From a virus, in the IMG/VR virus record IMGVR_UViG_3300027597_000023, positions 1 through 36,232 of that record: 36,232 bases of DNA. One strand, 5' to 3'. Both the position numbers and the translations under genes were made by a program. Below are positions 29,632 through 36,232 of this stretch, piece after piece; position 1 is the stretch's first letter, and every line of letters begins with the position of its first letter. The notes beneath the pieces are model-generated. The model made no database searches, had not been told where the DNA came from, and was given only the letters and a program-made list of their open reading frames with translations.

Positions 29632-30557
29632 GTCGGCAGAATCTCCTGAAGGATCGTCTGAGATGTGGCTCTCATATAGAAGTTTTGATCCGCATCGCTA
29701 ATCGACCTGTTCAAACCAAAAACAGCGCTCGCAGCCGAGCAATAAACTCTGATCCGGTACGAAATGGTGTTCGTCGTTGCTGGTGAATCCAGAAACGAGA
29801 TCGCCATATTGAATTGTGTCGAACCGTCGTCTCCGTCAAATGGCGCAACCTTGGTGCCATAAATCCGGTTTGATCCCGGGCTTGAAGGGACGCCAAGCGG
29901 GGTCACAGTAGCACCGTCAACGCGCTCAAGAATGAATGCAGAAGTGTAAACGATTTCTCCGCTGAAATTAAACTGAACCAGCACTTTTGAGGTGTTTGAC
30001 TGAGGCGTGATTTCTGTGGTCAACGGAGTGATCACAACAGCACTGGCTCGGACATTTGATACGGTGTATGTGCTTGTGCCTTCAACATTCGTAAAAGCCG
30101 TCCGAGGCCTCAGTGACGTCAGGGATCCAGCAGACAGTGTAAGTCCGGTTCCGACAGTGATTTCCTCAATGTCTCCGGATGAAGCAGTGGTGCGACCTAG
30201 CAGCTTGTTTGTGTTGATTGCCTGAAACTTGGCAATGGTAACCGCTCGCGCACCAATCTTGCCCTCAACGACAGCTCCGGTGCCGATGTTCACGGTTCCG
30301 GTGGCAAACGCCAGATCGGTGGACGTCAGCGCAGTCGGGCTTGCAGATGATCCAGAGGCATTGCCGACAAGCGTGCTGGCATTCTGCGCTGTCAATGCTG
30401 TCAGCGGAACTGATCCGGAAGTGATCGACAGCGAACCGCCATCGACCGTTCCCGTGACGTCGACGCTCGGCGTACCGAGCAGGTTGAGCGTGCTGGCATC
30501 CAGCGTAGTGGATGACGTGACGGTGGTTCCCGGGGTGACTGTGACAAAGAGTGGCAT
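29628..30557 (-). CDS. Putative tail-fibre / receptor-binding protein
   Basis: 309 aa, Ser/Thr/Gly/Val-rich. Residues 1-60 contain repeated S/T-L-x-S/A strands (TPGTTVTSSTTLDASTLNLL), a likely attachment beta-helix. A stalk follows (LTAQNASTLVGNASGSSASP, KIGARAVTIAKFQAINTNKL), then a ~150-residue C-terminal beta domain (TSAFILERVDGATVTPLGVP, GDDGSTQFNMAISFLDSPAT) with no chaperone module. The C-terminal beta head could be the receptor-binding tip. It precedes the nozzle gene product in gene order and probably attaches to the tail. Confidence 0.7.
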   Translation of the reverse strand: MPLFVTVTPGTTVTSSTTLDASTLNLLGTPSVDVTGTVDGGSLSITSGSVPLTALTAQNASTLVGNASGSSASPTALTSTDLAFATGTVNIGTGAVVEGKIGARAVTIAKFQAINTNKLLGRTTASSGDIEEITVGTGLTLSAGSLTSLRPRTAFTNVEGTSTYTVSNVRASAVVITPLTTEITPQSNTSKVLVQFNFSGEIVYTSAFILERVDGATVTPLGVPSSPGSNRIYGTKVAPFDGDDGSTQFNMAISFLDSPATTNTISYRIRVYCSAASAVFGLNRSISDADQNFYMRATSQTILQEILPT

Positions 30558-30563
30558 GGTGGG

Positions 30564-33563
30564 TTAGACGTCGGTTTTGCCGTAGAGTCGGAAAGGGATT
30601 GCGATGGATTTGACCGAGTGAATCGTCAGCGCCCCGGTGGTGGTGGTGACCACTGGCTGCATGGTAACGGAGTGGCGGCGCAGGCGAGCCTTGTGGCTGA
30701 AAGACTGCAGGATGCCGGCGCGAAACCCGGAAGTGTTGCACCGCAAACCCGGAAGCGTGGAGTAGTCTTGCCGGAACGGAGCGAGGAAGTTGTCGCCGGA
30801 GTTGTTGGTCGCAAAGGTGCCTGAGCCATAGGTGTAGTACGCTGTGCGGCTCTTGGTTTCATTGGTGGCCACCGTGTAGGACTCGTTCACGCCGTCGAAG
30901 TTGGCCGTGATTGAGTAGGTCGGGTTCCAGGATGACAGCTCGAACTGCAGGCCTGTCCACTGCTTGTGATCAATGTCGTTCTCCCCGGAATGGCCGCGGA
31001 AGTATACCGTGGTCGCAATCTGCTGAATGGATCCGACACGAGTGCGATCCTGCAACGCATTCAGGTCGAAGGTGTGGATGAGTCCGCTCTCATCGGCCCA
31101 GCACAGCGTGTCGGTGCCGGCAACGATGACACGGGTGTAATACCGCGGGACAAGCAGCGATCCTTCCCAATAGCCCTCCCACGCTTGGTTCAGGAAGTTG
31201 TAGACCAACGTCTTGGTATTGGTGCCGTTGCCTCCTTCGACAGGCACGCTCAGGATGTAGCGGTTGTTGTAGTAGGCAGCGCATGACTTGCCCCAGTTGC
31301 CCTGATCGATCTCCTCAATGAGATCTTGAATGGGGTCGGACAGCGGGAGAACCACCGACTGACTTATACCAAACTCGGTCTGCTTGAGGCTGATGACTCC
31401 GCGCTGACTCAGGAAGACGATATCGGAGCCCGTGGAAGCGATAGACGCCTGACTGACGCATCCAAACTCCCGGGTGACCTCAGTGAGGCGGGTGGTGGAC
31501 AAGTCGCCGTACAGGTTCTCTACAGCGAGAATGCTGCGCTCCTTGAAAACGATCAGCGTGGTGGTGTTGAACGGATACAGGGCAACCACGGCGTCATTGG
31601 CACCCGTGTTCAGCTTGAACTCGTTCAGGATCGGGCTGTAGTGCAGCGGGTCCAGCACGTCGGAGACTGCGAGATAGTCGGGTCCGTAGAGCAGCAACAA
31701 GCGGTTCTGGAAGTACAGCCCCTCACGTCCTGCAGGCACGTTGGCTCCGGAGGCCGATGACTTCTTGATCGTGCCGGTGATGGAGTCTGACTGAACATCG
31801 ACCAGTGTCGAAGGCTGCGATGCTGTGACACTCGCGGACGTGTAGTTGATGCCGGGGTTGACGATGGTCACCGCGGTCACCTTGCCGTCGGTGATTGTGG
31901 CCGTTGCCGTAGCCAGCGTTCCACCACCACTGAGCGTGATCGTTGGGGCCGTGAGGTAGCCGGCACCTTGATCGACGATGGTTAGCGAGGTGTAGCCGCT
32001 TGAAGTAGGTGCAGCAATGCTAACGGAAGGAGCTGATGAGTATCCTGAACCAACGTTGGTCATCGTGAATCCGGTGACCTTACCATTGGAAACGATTGCG
32101 GTGGCTGTGGCGGTGGTTCCGCCTCCACCCGGTGCAGCGATAGTGACCGCAGGTGCTGCGGTGTATCCAGCGCCACCAATTCCGAGAGTGATTGAACCAA
32201 CGGTTGCACCGGAAAGCACAGCGGTTCCGGTGGCAGTCTGGGCAGCAATCGTCCCGGTGATGATCGCCGTCTTCGCGGTGTTGAGCGAGTTGGTCTCCTC
32301 GGTGGCTCCGGAGAACAGCTTCAGCGAGTTTTTGTCGCTCGGGAAAACGTAGTAGATCTTGTCGGTTACCGTCGCACCACCGTTCTGCGTATTCGACAGC
32401 GTCACCTGATCGCCGGGAACGAACGGATGGTTGGGGACGGTGATCGTGTCCTCTACGGATGACGAGGCCACGATGGCGTTCACCGAGGCAATCCTAGTGA
32501 AACCGTTGTCGAGAGCAGAGACCGGAGCGCCCGATGAATACGAGGCCTCCATGATCAGCGGAAGGCCATCGTTGTAGAAGTCGCTGATGCCCTCGGTGAC
32601 ATCGTAGCCTGTCGTGTTGTTCGACAGCTCAAAGTAGTACCGATTCGATGACGTCAGGCCTGACCTGAGCGTGACCGGGCTGGTGCCCTGCTGGCCGCTG
32701 GCCTGCGACAGGTGCAGCGTGCAGACGCCGCCGGCCTTCACGTTGACGTACATCCCGAAGCCCTGACCGGTGGATGTGGCCGAGGTCCACAGGTTCGGTG
32801 AAGTCCCGATCTGGAACACCACAACACGATCACCGGACTGCAGGTCGGGTGTGACATTCAATGTCACAGTGTTGCTGCCGGTGTTGACGTCGGCTCCGGT
32901 GAAGTAGTACCGAGCGTTCCCCGGGCGAAGCATGACCACCGAGTTGGTGGCCTGAATCAAACGCACCGGGCTGTAGATGTCGTGCCCGTTGAGCGGGATC
33001 TCTAAGTGCGACTGATTGGGACGCACAAGGTACATCCTACCCTGACCACCGTCGGTGGTACGCACCTCGTTGGTGGCGACGATCAGGGCTTGGTATCCGG
33101 TGTCCGGATCGCGGAAAGGCAGCACACCAAGGATGTCGGTGAAGGCTGTGGTGTTGTTGTAGGACTGGATGTTGCGATTGGTCGGTCCACCAGTGAACGT
33201 GATGGCTGCAGACGACAGTATCGCGTTGCTGTTGGTGTCCGAGATGCAGCGCGTTCCGTTGGGGAACACCAGCACATTGGCACTGCTGTCGGAGCAGACA
33301 ATCGTTCCGTTTGGAGGCGGACTGCCGCTGACAACATCCACCTGATTCGACCCGGATGTGACCGTTGCCAAGAAGGTGTTCAGGGTCCACTTGCCGCCCC
33401 ACTTGGGCTGAACGATACCCCAGCGGTTGCGGATGTTCTGATCCTGAAATATCCGGTTGATGGCCTGGCTGACAAACTGGGCGGGCAACTGGGCGGGATC
33501 AAGGCGTGAGATGACGCCCTTGAAGCCGTCGTCGACCGATATGATGTCAGGCAGATCAGGCAT
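30564..33563 (-). CDS. Tail nozzle / tubular protein B-like protein with inserted Gly-Tyr repeats
   Basis: 999 aa, the length of podovirus nozzle proteins. The N-terminus ([20 protein letters not shown]) and the C-terminal beta-rich half, with repeated Trp/Tyr/Val motifs ([20 protein letters not shown]), fit the beta-propeller-like tail nozzle. Residues ~450-590 hold an insertion of four short units beginning [12 protein letters not shown] (463), [12 protein letters not shown] (504), [12 protein letters not shown] (532) and the degenerate [11 protein letters not shown] (570), a repeat found in surface proteins. Together with the adaptor it forms the short tail's distal end. Confidence 0.8.
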   Translation of the reverse strand: MPDLPDIISVDDGFKGVISRLDPAQLPAQFVSQAINRIFQDQNIRNRWGIVQPKWGGKWTLNTFLATVTSGSNQVDVVSGSPPPNGTIVCSDSSANVLVFPNGTRCISDTNSNAILSSAAITFTGGPTNRNIQSYNNTTAFTDILGVLPFRDPDTGYQALIVATNEVRTTDGGQGRMYLVRPNQSHLEIPLNGHDIYSPVRLIQATNSVVMLRPGNARYYFTGADVNTGSNTVTLNVTPDLQSGDRVVVFQIGTSPNLWTSATSTGQGFGMYVNVKAGGVCTLHLSQASGQQGTSPVTLRSGLTSSNRYYFELSNNTTGYDVTEGISDFYNDGLPLIMEASYSSGAPVSALDNGFTRIASVNAIVASSSVEDTITVPNHPFVPGDQVTLSNTQNGGATVTDKIYYVFPSDKNSLKLFSGATEETNSLNTAKTAIITGTIAAQTATGTAVLSGATVGSITLGIGGAGYTAAPAVTIAAPGGGGTTATATAIVSNGKVTGFTMTNVGSGYSSAPSVSIAAPTSSGYTSLTIVDQGAGYLTAPTITLSGGGTLATATATITDGKVTAVTIVNPGINYTSASVTASQPSTLVDVQSDSITGTIKKSSASGANVPAGREGLYFQNRLLLLYGPDYLAVSDVLDPLHYSPILNEFKLNTGANDAVVALYPFNTTTLIVFKERSILAVENLYGDLSTTRLTEVTREFGCVSQASIASTGSDIVFLSQRGVISLKQTEFGISQSVVLPLSDPIQDLIEEIDQGNWGKSCAAYYNNRYILSVPVEGGNGTNTKTLVYNFLNQAWEGYWEGSLLVPRYYTRVIVAGTDTLCWADESGLIHTFDLNALQDRTRVGSIQQIATTVYFRGHSGENDIDHKQWTGLQFELSSWNPTYSITANFDGVNESYTVATNETKSRTAYYTYGSGTFATNNSGDNFLAPFRQDYSTLPGLRCNTSGFRAGILQSFSHKARLRRHSVTMQPVVTTTTGALTIHSVKSIAIPFRLYGKTDV

Positions 33564-33564
33564 A

Positions 33565-34488
33565 TTACCGGGATGGCACGATTATCTGGCGCACATATTT
33601 CTCTTGCAGCGCCACCTTGTCGATCTCCTTGGTGAGTTCAGCCTCGCCTAACTCTAGGAACTGGTTGCCCAGGTCGATCTTGCCGTCGACGCGCAGCATC
33701 TGGCCCGCGGCCTTGAGGGAGCAGATCTCGCAGAAGCGGTAGGGGAAGGCGTAGGCGGTAGCCTCGGCGGCACTGGACAGGAGCGGCGGTGTCTTGCGGA
33801 ACTCCAGCCAGACGTATGGCAGATCGGCTGTGACCAGGATGCCGTCGTCTGTGAAGGTGTACGATGCCTCCTGCTGGCGCCAGGTTACCCGCGGATCAAT
33901 GGGCCACACCGAGAAGGTTTCGCCAATGGGGACGGCCCTGGTGGTGCCATCGACATTGGTCGTCTGCGAGATGTTGCGCAGGAACTTGTTCAGGATTCCC
34001 CAGTAGGCGGTGTTGGTCGGGACGGTGCCTGCCGAGGCGGTGCCGTAGAGTTGGTAGTACTCTTGGGTCGCCGGATAGAGGACGATGGTGCCGACGGTGT
34101 ACGTGGTCGTTGAGCTCCAGCTTGCGTTTCCGGAATAGGATGACTGCGCCAGCCCCCAGTATTGAGAGTTCAGCGTTCCGTTGGGGCCGTCGGTCGTGGG
34201 CGCATTGCCGGAGCTGGATGCACCGACGTACTGGTAGTACTTCTGCTCTACCGGGTAGTACACCACGGTTCCCTGCGAATACGTGATTGCATCGCTGTAG
34301 TTCGGAGCGAAAAACTCCTGCTGATACACGGTCTGCTCGGGCCAGTCGAAGCACTCCCAGGCGCTCCGCAGTGACATGGAGATGAACGTGCGGAAGAAGT
34401 TGGACTCCTCGGTGGTCAGCGTTGAGAAAACGCGCCCAGTAAGCTCACAGGCGCGTTGCAGGACGTAGTCGTAGGTGACGGTTCTCAT
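33565..34488 (-). CDS. Head-tail adaptor / tubular protein A-like with two carbohydrate-binding-like insertions
   Basis: 307 aa. The N-terminal helices ([40 protein letters not shown]) and the C-terminal helical end ([20 protein letters not shown] then [15 protein letters not shown]) fit the adaptor that joins portal and nozzle. Between them are two related modules: residues 66-114 ([27 protein letters not shown]) and 123-165 ([32 protein letters not shown]), each with the aromatic pattern of chitin-binding-type (CBM5/12-like) sugar-binding modules. The gene is one base from the nozzle gene and is followed in the same order as in other podoviruses. Confidence 0.8.
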   Translation of the reverse strand: MRTVTYDYVLQRACELTGRVFSTLTTEESNFFRTFISMSLRSAWECFDWPEQTVYQQEFFAPNYSDAITYSQGTVVYYPVEQKYYQYVGASSSGNAPTTDGPNGTLNSQYWGLAQSSYSGNASWSSTTTYTVGTIVLYPATQEYYQLYGTASAGTVPTNTAYWGILNKFLRNISQTTNVDGTTRAVPIGETFSVWPIDPRVTWRQQEASYTFTDDGILVTADLPYVWLEFRKTPPLLSSAAEATAYAFPYRFCEICSLKAAGQMLRVDGKIDLGNQFLELGEAELTKEIDKVALQEKYVRQIIVPSR

Positions 34489-34491
34489 AGG

Positions 34492-34737
34492 CTACCAGGA
34501 TTTGCACGCCCAGTACTTGGCGGAGAGTTTGGTGCCCGGCTCGTCACAACCATGACGGGCGCGGAAAGATGCGCGGCGCTCCGGGATGTGTTTCTTGATC
34601 GTCATGTCGGGATCTCCGAAACGCACGAGAGCGACCTTGTCGCCCTCCTTGGCAAGGACAGCGAACTTCTTGTTCTCGCCCGGCGTGCGCTTGGGCTTGT
34701 TGTAGCCGGAGAACTTGTTGCCCTTGTAGTTGATCAT
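34492..34737 (-). CDS. Small basic phage protein of the GYNKPKRTPG family
   Basis: 81 aa from the ATG at 34737 that overlaps the lipoprotein stop: MINYKGNKFSGYNKPKRTPG. Later parts are typical: KFAVLAKEGDKVALVRFGDP, DMTIKKH, SFRARHGCDEPG, KLSAKYWACKSW. This pattern occurs in many phages beside structural genes. Two Cys and several basic/aromatic clusters are present. No function is established; the position between lipoprotein and adaptor suggests a virion or lysis-adjacent role. The reading from 34761 would add an unlikely 8-residue leader. Confidence 0.75.
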   Translation of the reverse strand: MINYKGNKFSGYNKPKRTPGENKKFAVLAKEGDKVALVRFGDPDMTIKKHIPERRASFRARHGCDEPGTKLSAKYWACKSW

Positions 34738-34967
34738 TTGCTCTTTGGAAGTGCGTACCAACCTGCAGGAATTACCACCGTCGCAGGCCCGACCAGCTTC
34801 TTGTTCGCATCGAATGAATAGACGCTGGCCTTCGTAGGCGCTGCCAGCATCACAGGGTCACCGGAAGGGACCAGGGCCACCTTCGTCACTTGGCAGCCCA
34901 GGCAGGTCAGCAATGCGATCAGCGAGATCGTTCTTGAGAGCCTTGGGAGCGTTGCCATGTTGCACAT
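34734..34967 (-). CDS. Small lipoprotein with a lipobox, overlapping another gene
   Basis: Up to 77 aa; the ATG at 34958 (MATLPRLSRTISLIALLTCL) is an alternative first residue to 34967. A basic n-region and a hydrophobic core lead to the lipobox LTCLGC, so the mature protein would be anchored by its modified Cys. The remaining ~52 residues carry VALVPSGDPVMLAAPTKASV and the aromatic end IPAGWYALPKSK. It is encoded largely inside the 34858-35031 gene in another frame, as are some outer-membrane spanins, but it lacks the Pro-rich sequence of classic Rz1. A host-surface (superinfection-exclusion) role is the alternative. Confidence 0.7.
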   Translation of the reverse strand: MCNMATLPRLSRTISLIALLTCLGCQVTKVALVPSGDPVMLAAPTKASVYSFDANKKLVGPATVVIPAGWYALPKSK

Positions 34968-35031
34968 CGGTGGGCGGTGTTTCGCGGAACCAGTCGAGCA
35001 GGGCCTTGAGGATCTGGTAGATCCAGTTCAC
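34858..35031 (-). CDS. 57-aa gene overlapping the lipoprotein (membrane-proximal helix)
   Basis: The GTG at 35031 overlaps the TGA of the holin-like gene (GTGA) and reads VNWIYQILKALLDWFRETPP, then TDVQHGNAPKALKNDLADRI and a Gly/Pro end. The N-terminal ~16 residues form an aromatic, amphipathic to membrane-active helix; the rest is charged. It shares 110 bases with the lipoprotein gene in a different frame. The overlap layout recalls spanin pairs. No strong ribosome site, so translation would be coupled to the preceding gene. Confidence 0.7.
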   Translation of the reverse strand: MNWIYQILKALLDWFRETPPTDVQHGNAPKALKNDLADRIADLPGLPSDEGGPGPFR

Positions 35032-35225
35032 TCGGACTTCTTGATCTCGAGCTTCTCGGTGGCGTCCTTAGCCATGATCAGGCCGATTCCGGCGCTGATG
35101 GCGGCAATGGTCGCCGTCGGATCGACCGAGGTGGTCGGGTCACCGTCGAAGATGGCTTTGAGAGCGCCTCCAATGGCGACGAGGATGGCTCCGATACCGG
35201 CGAGAGTTGTTTTCGTGTTTTTCAT
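35028..35225 (-). CDS. Small membrane protein, holin-like
   Basis: 65 aa with two hydrophobic segments: TTLAGIGAILVAIGGALKAI (6-25) and ATIAAISAGIGLIMAKD (37-53), separated by a DGDPTTSVDPT loop, and ending in a charged tail (TEKLEIKKSE). Two membrane passes with short ends are usual for class II holins. It overlaps the 35222 gene and the next by four bases. It and the gene before it are likely the lysis membrane proteins; one may be an antiholin or a pinholin. Confidence 0.75.
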   Translation of the reverse strand: MKNTKTTLAGIGAILVAIGGALKAIFDGDPTTSVDPTATIAAISAGIGLIMAKDATEKLEIKKSE

Positions 35226-35392
35226 TTAGAGCGGAATAATCGATATGCGCCGTAGATGGCACAAACTAAGCCAATGAGCGCGGTGATAAGCTGAACCCAT
35301 TCGGTAAGCCATGGAATAAACGAAACAGCGGTGGCACCTGCCGCTGCTGCTAGGCTGAGTCCAGAGCTGGTGCTGCTGTTCGTTGGTTCCAT
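35222..35392 (-). CDS. 56-aa holin-like membrane protein
   Basis: Starting at the ATG at 35392: MEPTNSSTSSGLSLAAAAGA. A hydrophobic segment runs from ~12 to 27 (LSLAAAAGATAVSFIP), then a Trp-flanked stretch and a stronger segment VQLITALIGLVCAIYGAYRL (33-52), ending in the basic FRSK. The two-pass, basic-tailed layout is that of a small holin. The ATG overlaps the preceding stop in TAATG and the TGA overlaps the following ATG. It would time the release of the transglycosylase at 18961-19296. Confidence 0.75.
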   Translation of the reverse strand: MEPTNSSTSSGLSLAAAAGATAVSFIPWLTEWVQLITALIGLVCAIYGAYRLFRSK

Positions 35393-35544
35393 TACTCGGA
35401 TTTAGGCTGTGCGGCTGCGATGATGAGGTCGGCTAAAGGAACGCCGACCTTGGCGTTCTGGTAGCCACCTGCCTTGATGGCGATGTCGATGAGCTGAAGC
35501 AGGCTATTGGTCTGCTCCTGAGTCAGTGTGATGGTGATTTCCAT
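35392..35544 (-). CDS. 50-aa hypothetical protein of the MEITITL type
   Basis: The ATG at 35544 opens MEITITLTQEQTNSLLQLID, then IAIKAGGYQNAKVGVPLADL and a short end. A starting strand followed by two helices around a Gly-Gly turn is common to short phage proteins beside fibre and lysis genes. No motif beyond that. The one-base gap to the partner gene and TAATG junction to the holin-like gene support expression in the same unit. Confidence 0.7.
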   Translation of the reverse strand: MEITITLTQEQTNSLLQLIDIAIKAGGYQNAKVGVPLADLIIAAAQPKSE

Positions 35545-35545
35545 A

Positions 35546-35944
35546 TCAGGCGGCAGTGTCGGAAACGACTGGCTCCTCCGCAACCAAAACCGGCTCCACC
35601 TGCGGCAACATCGGCGGGACGATTTCAACCGGCGGCAACCACGGCAGCGGCGGAGCGATGATCGGGGGGTTGATCTGGTTCTCGATCTGCTGCGTCACGT
35701 TCGCTTCGATGGCCGCTTGATCGACTCCGTTGCTAAAGCACCAGCCGAGAACCTGATCCTGCGTCAGGTCGGGATACGGCGTGAAGTCACCACTGGGTGC
35801 AGCGAACGACGCGCTGCCGTAGCAGGTTCCGCTGTAGTTATCCTGCGAGCCGTTGCATCGCCAGTCGGCGGTGATGACGACATCGGAGTAGGTGCCTTCG
35901 ACTTTGCGGACGAGAAGGCGTTCGATGATCCAGAGGATGGTCAT
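35546..35944 (-). CDS. Fibre-partner protein with a Pro-rich C-terminus (full copy)
   Basis: 132 aa, full-length counterpart of the fragment at 1-141. MTILWIIERLLV, DVVITADWRCNGSQDNYSG and TCYGSASF in the beta-rich N-terminal half are followed by FTPYPDLTQDQVLGWCFSNG and a helix with QAAIEANVTQQIENQI, then ~45 Pro/Val-rich residues (PPIIAPPLPWLPPVEIVPPM). The first part resembles small phage proteins placed after fibre genes. Pro-rich tails often mediate binding. It immediately follows the S74 end and may assist assembly or attach to the tip; function unproven. Confidence 0.8.
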   Translation of the reverse strand: MTILWIIERLLVRKVEGTYSDVVITADWRCNGSQDNYSGTCYGSASFAAPSGDFTPYPDLTQDQVLGWCFSNGVDQAAIEANVTQQIENQINPPIIAPPLPWLPPVEIVPPMLPQVEPVLVAEEPVVSDTAA

Positions 35945-36232
35945 AAATTAGCGGGCTTCGAGGGTTTGGACGCGGGCGGTGAGTTCTTGAATGGCTTTCA
36001 CAAGCACTGGAATCAGGTCTTGGCGAACTGACTTGTAAGGAGCTTCGCCTTCGGGAGCAGGATCGGCCCAATCGTCCACAAGCTGCGGGAACACCTGCTC
36101 AAACTCCTGAGCGATGAAACCCCTGTCGCCTTTGATGTCCTTACCTTTGCCAGACTTCCAGTCGAACTTGCGCGGCTTCAAGGCGAGAATCGCACCCAGA
36201 CCAACGTCGAGGTCTTGGACATTCTCCTTTAG
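35804..36232. repeat. Diverged duplicate of the first ~430 bases
   Basis: 35804-35857 equals 1-54 exactly, 36003-36061 equals 201-259 exactly, and 36201-36232 equals 399-430 exactly, all at an offset of 35802-35803. Intervening bases differ. Coordinates fit either an ancient tandem duplication or the two ends of one circular genome differing by allele. Confidence 0.9.
35948..36232 (-). CDS. Partial tail fibre, S74 chaperone end (5' part outside the window)
   Basis: 95 codons entering from the right edge: LKENVQDLDVGLGAILALKP, RKFDWKSGKGKDIKGDRGFI, AQEFEQVF, and a helical tail ending LTARVQTLEAR. This is the same Peptidase S74 chaperone as at 146-1465, without the start of the domain that holds the catalytic Ser-Lys. 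Substitutions are clustered in the surface-exposed QLVDDWADP region and the C-terminal helix. It is followed four bases on by its partner gene, as at the left edge. Confidence 0.9.
   Translation of the reverse strand, partial: LKENVQDLDVGLGAILALKPRKFDWKSGKGKDIKGDRGFIAQEFEQVFPQLVDDWADPAPEGEAPYKSVRQDLIPVLVKAIQELTARVQTLEAR

Noticed and set aside
31800-32215. Nozzle repeats as a possible CRISPR-like or noncoding array
   Set aside because: They are in frame in a coding gene, degenerate at DNA level and conserved as Gly-Tyr protein units.
1-36232. tRNA genes, CRISPR arrays, integrase, insertion sequences
   Set aside because: No tRNA T-loop signature, regularly spaced repeats, tyrosine or serine integrase motifs, or transposase were found by eye. 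The phage is probably lytic, though absence by eye is not proof.

Overview
The window is a nearly complete, densely packed tailed-phage (Caudoviricetes) genome or genome fragment. All supportable genes lie on the minus strand, most joined by 1-4 base ATGA/GTGA/TAATG overlaps. The SU10-type (DUF5309-like) capsid protein, 695-aa portal, adaptor and long nozzle protein, the ejection-protein cluster and the absence of a tape measure or contractile sheath point to a podovirus-like virion. Base composition is GC-rich overall, with an AT-rich island near 18.6-19.5 kb. The sequence does not name the host. A host-type RNA polymerase is implied, because no phage polymerase is present and two proteins resemble the bacterial RpoA C-terminal domain. 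The phage looks uncultured.

Layout in transcription order (right to left). 36.2-34.7 kb: tail-fibre chaperone end (S74), its small partner, holin-like and other small membrane genes, and a lipoprotein overlapping another gene. 34.7-28.4 kb: a small basic protein, a head-tail adaptor with two inserted aromatic sugar-binding-like modules, a 999-aa nozzle protein, a fibre-like protein, a small GNAT-like protein and an Ala/Gln-rich ejection protein. 28.4-19.9 kb: a second ejection protein, a 1939-aa polyvalent protein (zincin, two ADP-ribosyltransferase-like folds, repeated FMP motifs, and a second gene nested out of frame), a jelly-roll-like protein and two small genes. 19.85 kb: hairpin and possible promoter separating this block from the next. 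19.75-16.2 kb: small early/middle genes, including a lytic transglycosylase, an RpoA-CTD-like protein, a 44-aa ribbon-helix-helix protein, a RuvC-like resolvase and a 47-aa zinc ribbon. 16.2-10.6 kb: replication (SSB-like protein, HTH + RpoA-CTD-like protein, DEDDy exonuclease, Pif1 helicase, PrimPol-SF3 helicase, CHC2-like zinc protein). 10.6-8.9 kb: HTH protein, glycosyltransferase-like protein, putative small terminase with a LacI-type HTH. 8.6-1.5 kb: TerL, portal, scaffold, capsid, terminator and small structural genes. 1.5 kb-1: S74 tail fibre and the start of its partner gene.

The first ~430 bases and the last ~430 bases are diverged copies of one another (offset ~35.80 kb), and both edges fall inside exact repeats. 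Either the genome carries a tandem duplication of the fibre-end/partner pair, or the window is a circularly permuted genome of ~35.8 kb whose ends are two allelic versions of one locus. On the second reading, packaging, capsid, fibre, lysis and tail genes form one continuous late cluster and the genome encodes no family A or B DNA polymerase.

The most unusual content is: two RpoA-CTD-like proteins keeping the residues that contact DNA in E. coli alpha; a PrimPol-based replisome with a separate proofreading-type exonuclease and no conventional polymerase; the FMP-punctuated polyvalent ejection protein with a gene nested in one linker; and a 51-column inverted repeat spanning the start of the CHC2-like gene.
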